In this document: positions 62,310 through 64,000 of the stretch, piece after piece
How positions within the stretch are numbered: position 1 is the stretch's first letter
Layout: the number at the start of each line of letters is the position of its first letter
Assembly (NCBI RefSeq): GCF_050947335.1
Contig: NW_027473329.1
Location: forward strand, 1,116,001 to 1,180,000
Source of the DNA: Megachile rotundata
Taxonomy: Eukaryota > Arthropoda > Insecta > Hymenoptera > Megachilidae
Direction: 5' to 3'
Length of the DNA: 64,000 nucleotides
Notes under the pieces: generated by a model
What the model saw: the letters and a program-made list of their open reading frames with translations, nothing else
Told to the model about the DNA's origin: nothing
Database searches by the model: none
Position numbers and translations under genes: made by a program

Positions 62310-64000
62310 GTGTGATTGTGTGATTGTGTGATAGTGTGATTGTGTGATTGAGTGATTGTGTGATTGTGTGATTGTGTGAATGTGTGATTGTGTGATTGAG
62401 TGATTGTGTGCTTGTGTGATTGTGTGATTGTGTGATTGTGTGATTTTGCGATTGTGTGATTGTGTGATTGTGTGATTGTGTGAGTGTGTGATTGTGTGAT
62501 TGTGTGATTGTGTGCTTGTGTGATTGTGTGATTGTGTGATTGTGTGATTGTGTGATTGTGTGATTGAGTGATTGTGTGGTTGTGTGATTGTGTGAATGTG
62601 TGATTGTGTGACCGTGATTGTGTGATTGTGTGATCGTGTGATTGTGTGATTGTGTGATTGTGTGATTGTGTGATTGTGTGATTTTGTGGTTGAGTGATTG
62701 TGTGGTTGTGTGATTGTGTGAATGTGTGATTGTGTGACCGTGATTGTGTGATTGTGTGATCGTGTGATTGTGTGATTGTGTGATTGTGTAATTGTGTGAT
62801 TGTGTGATTGTGTGATTGTGTGATTGTGTGATTGTGTAATTGTGATTGTGCGATTGTGATTGTGTGGTTGTGTGATTGTGTGATTGTGTGATTGTGTGAT
62901 TGTGTGATTGAGTGATTGTGTGCTTGTATGATTGTGTGGTTGTGTGGTTGTGTGATTGTCTGATTGTGTGATTGTGTGATTGTGTGATTGTGTAATTGTG
63001 ATTGTGTGATTGTGATTGTGTGATTGTGTGATTGTGTGATTGTGTGATTGTGTGATTGTGTGATTGTGTGATTGTGTGATTGTGTGATTGTGTGATTGTG
63101 TGATTGTGTGATTTTGTGATTGTGTGATTGTGTGATTGTGTGATTGTGTGATTGTGTGATTGTGGGATTGTGTGATTGTGTGATTGTGACTGTGTGATTG
63201 TGTGAGTGTGTGATTGTGTGATTGAGTGATTGTGTGCTTGTATGATTGTGTGGTTGTGTGGTTGTGTGATTGTCCGATTGTGTGAGTGTGTGATTGTGTG
63301 ATTGACTGATTGTGTGATTGTGTGATTGTGTGATTGTGTGATTGTGTGATTGTGTGATTGTGTGATTGTGTGATTGTGTGATTGTGTAATTGTGAGATTG
63401 TGTGATTGTGTGCTTGTGTGATTGTGTGATTGTGATTGTGTGATTGTGTGATTGTGTGATTGTGTGATAGTGTGATTGTGTGATTGTGTGATTGTGTGGT
63501 TGTGTGACCGTGATTGTGTGATCGTGATTGTGTGATCGTGATTGTGTGATCGTGATTGTGTGATTGCGTGATTGCGATTGTGTGATTGTGTGACTGAGTG
63601 ATTGTGTGATTGTGTGATAGGGTGATTGTGTGGTTGTGTGACCGTGATTGTGTGATCGTGATTGTGTGATCGTGATTGTGTGATCGTGATTGTGTGATCG
63701 TGATTGTGTAATCGTGATTGTGTGATTGCGTGATTGTGATTGTGTGATTGTGTGACTGTGTGATTGTGTGATTGTGTGATTGTGTGATTGTGTGATTGCG
63801 TGATTGTGATTGTGTGATTGTGTGACTGTGTGATTGTGTGATTGTGTGATTGTGTGATTTTGTGATTGAGTGATTGTGTGGTTGTGTGATTGTGTGAATG
63901 TGTGATTGTGTGACCGTGATTGATTGTGTGATTGTGCAATTGTGTGATTGTGTGATTGTGTGATTGTGTGATTGTGTGATTGTGTAATTGTGATTGTGCG
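62310..64000. repeat. 8-mer segment running off the window end
   Basis: gatag, gaatg, gattttgcg, a tandem duplication of gattgag...gaatg...accg...gatcg (from about 62566 and 62694), gtaattgtgattgtgcg, gtctg, gtggg, gtccg (about 63270), gtaattgtgag, gcttg (63412), gatag, accg with gatcg, atagggtg (63617), accg, gtaatcg, gattttg, a further accg (about 63914) followed by gattgattg, gcaattg (63937) and gtaattgtgattgtgcg at the edge. Confidence 0.88.

Larger units (their letters stand above)
1..64000. repeat. Two-unit hierarchical satellite array filling the whole window
   Basis: The whole window is built from an 8-mer (+ strand GTGTGATT) and a 14-mer (GTGTGATTGTGATT, the 8-mer plus GTGATT). The plus strand consists of G, T and A with very few C; every C lies in a variant unit. 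No unique sequence, gene, RNA or mobile element interrupts it, and both window ends lie inside the array, so its true length is unknown. Neither unit length is a multiple of 3. Each unit carries TGA on the + strand, which closes all three + frames within 24 to 42 bases, while the minus strand lacks stops. The chromosomal location and any role (centromeric, subtelomeric, heterochromatin) cannot be decided from sequence alone. Confidence 0.97.

Noticed and set aside
61351..63939. 862-codon open frame on the minus strand, and similar ones at 3888-4640, 6471-9200, 9878-11197, 12237-14612 and 32566-32889
   Set aside because: All are limited by the same few variant units and encode the same repeating peptide; several overlap one another in different frames, which real genes would not do so regularly.
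1..64000. CRISPR array
   Set aside because: Units of 8 and 14 bp follow each other directly; there are no unique spacers, no leader and no cas genes.
1..64000. G-quadruplex, hairpin or CENP-B-box-like elements
   Set aside because: G-runs are at most three and rare, C is almost absent so stems cannot form, and I saw no match to the CENP-B box core.
1..64000. Mobile element, tRNA, rRNA or other gene hidden in the array
   Set aside because: Every segment read on both strands is explained by the 8-mer and 14-mer units; no stretch beyond a few dozen bases departs from them, and even 18258-18430 is recognisably unit-derived.
1..64000. An undescribed encoded biological system such as a defence or secretion locus
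   Set aside because: There are no non-repetitive coding regions at all, so no system can be proposed from this window.
1..64000. Whole window as an assembly or sequencing artefact
   Set aside because: Ordered marker variants, register-true sub-blocks and copies that differ by whole units are what natural satellite evolution gives. Local copy-number error in the purest blocks cannot be excluded.

Overview
The window is one uninterrupted block of tandem repeats with no unique sequence, and it runs off both ends. Every base I read belongs to one of two related units, written on the + strand as an 8-mer (GTGTGATT) and a 14-mer (GTGTGATTGTGATT, i.e. the 8-mer plus a 6-mer GTGATT), or to a lightly mutated version of them. 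I found no supportable gene, RNA gene, mobile element, CRISPR array, promoter or origin. The organism cannot be named. A 64-kb hierarchical satellite of this kind points to a eukaryotic, probably animal, chromosome assembled from long reads (centromeric, pericentromeric, subtelomeric or interstitial heterochromatin). That is inference; no flanking sequence anchors it.

Layout: about 30 blocks of nearly pure 14-mer (roughly 25 kb in total, 40 bp to 2.9 kb each) alternate with segments of 8-mer array (roughly 39 kb). The 14-mer blocks are homogeneous. The 8-mer segments carry point-variant units in fixed order, and these act as bar codes that reveal higher-order modules. Named here: H (attaggcg ... 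ggttttgtgg, ten copies), K (gattctg ... gatggtg ... gatcg, often in pairs), M (gcttctg ... gtatac ... gtccg, seven gtatac copies) and J (gactg ... gtcattg or gtggttg ... gatggtg, five copies, each leading into a long 14-mer block). Positions 1-6434 hold a diverged 3.3-kb duplication. Positions 6435-32270 hold variant-rich mixed modules, including the most diverged stretch (18258-18430). Positions 32271-62300 are successive copies of a larger unit (14-mer block, J, long 14-mer block, M, K pair, H, accg module), with copies losing or gaining parts.

Spacing between markers in different copies changes mostly by exact multiples of 8 bp (8-mer arrays) or 14 bp (14-mer arrays). This is the signature of unequal exchange or slippage by whole units. 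Very long open frames exist on the minus strand (one covers 5776-22245), but they follow from the unit itself: its minus strand has no stop codon and no ATG in any frame. They are rejected as genes. I see no sign of an undescribed encoded system; the interest lies in the satellite's architecture and evolution.
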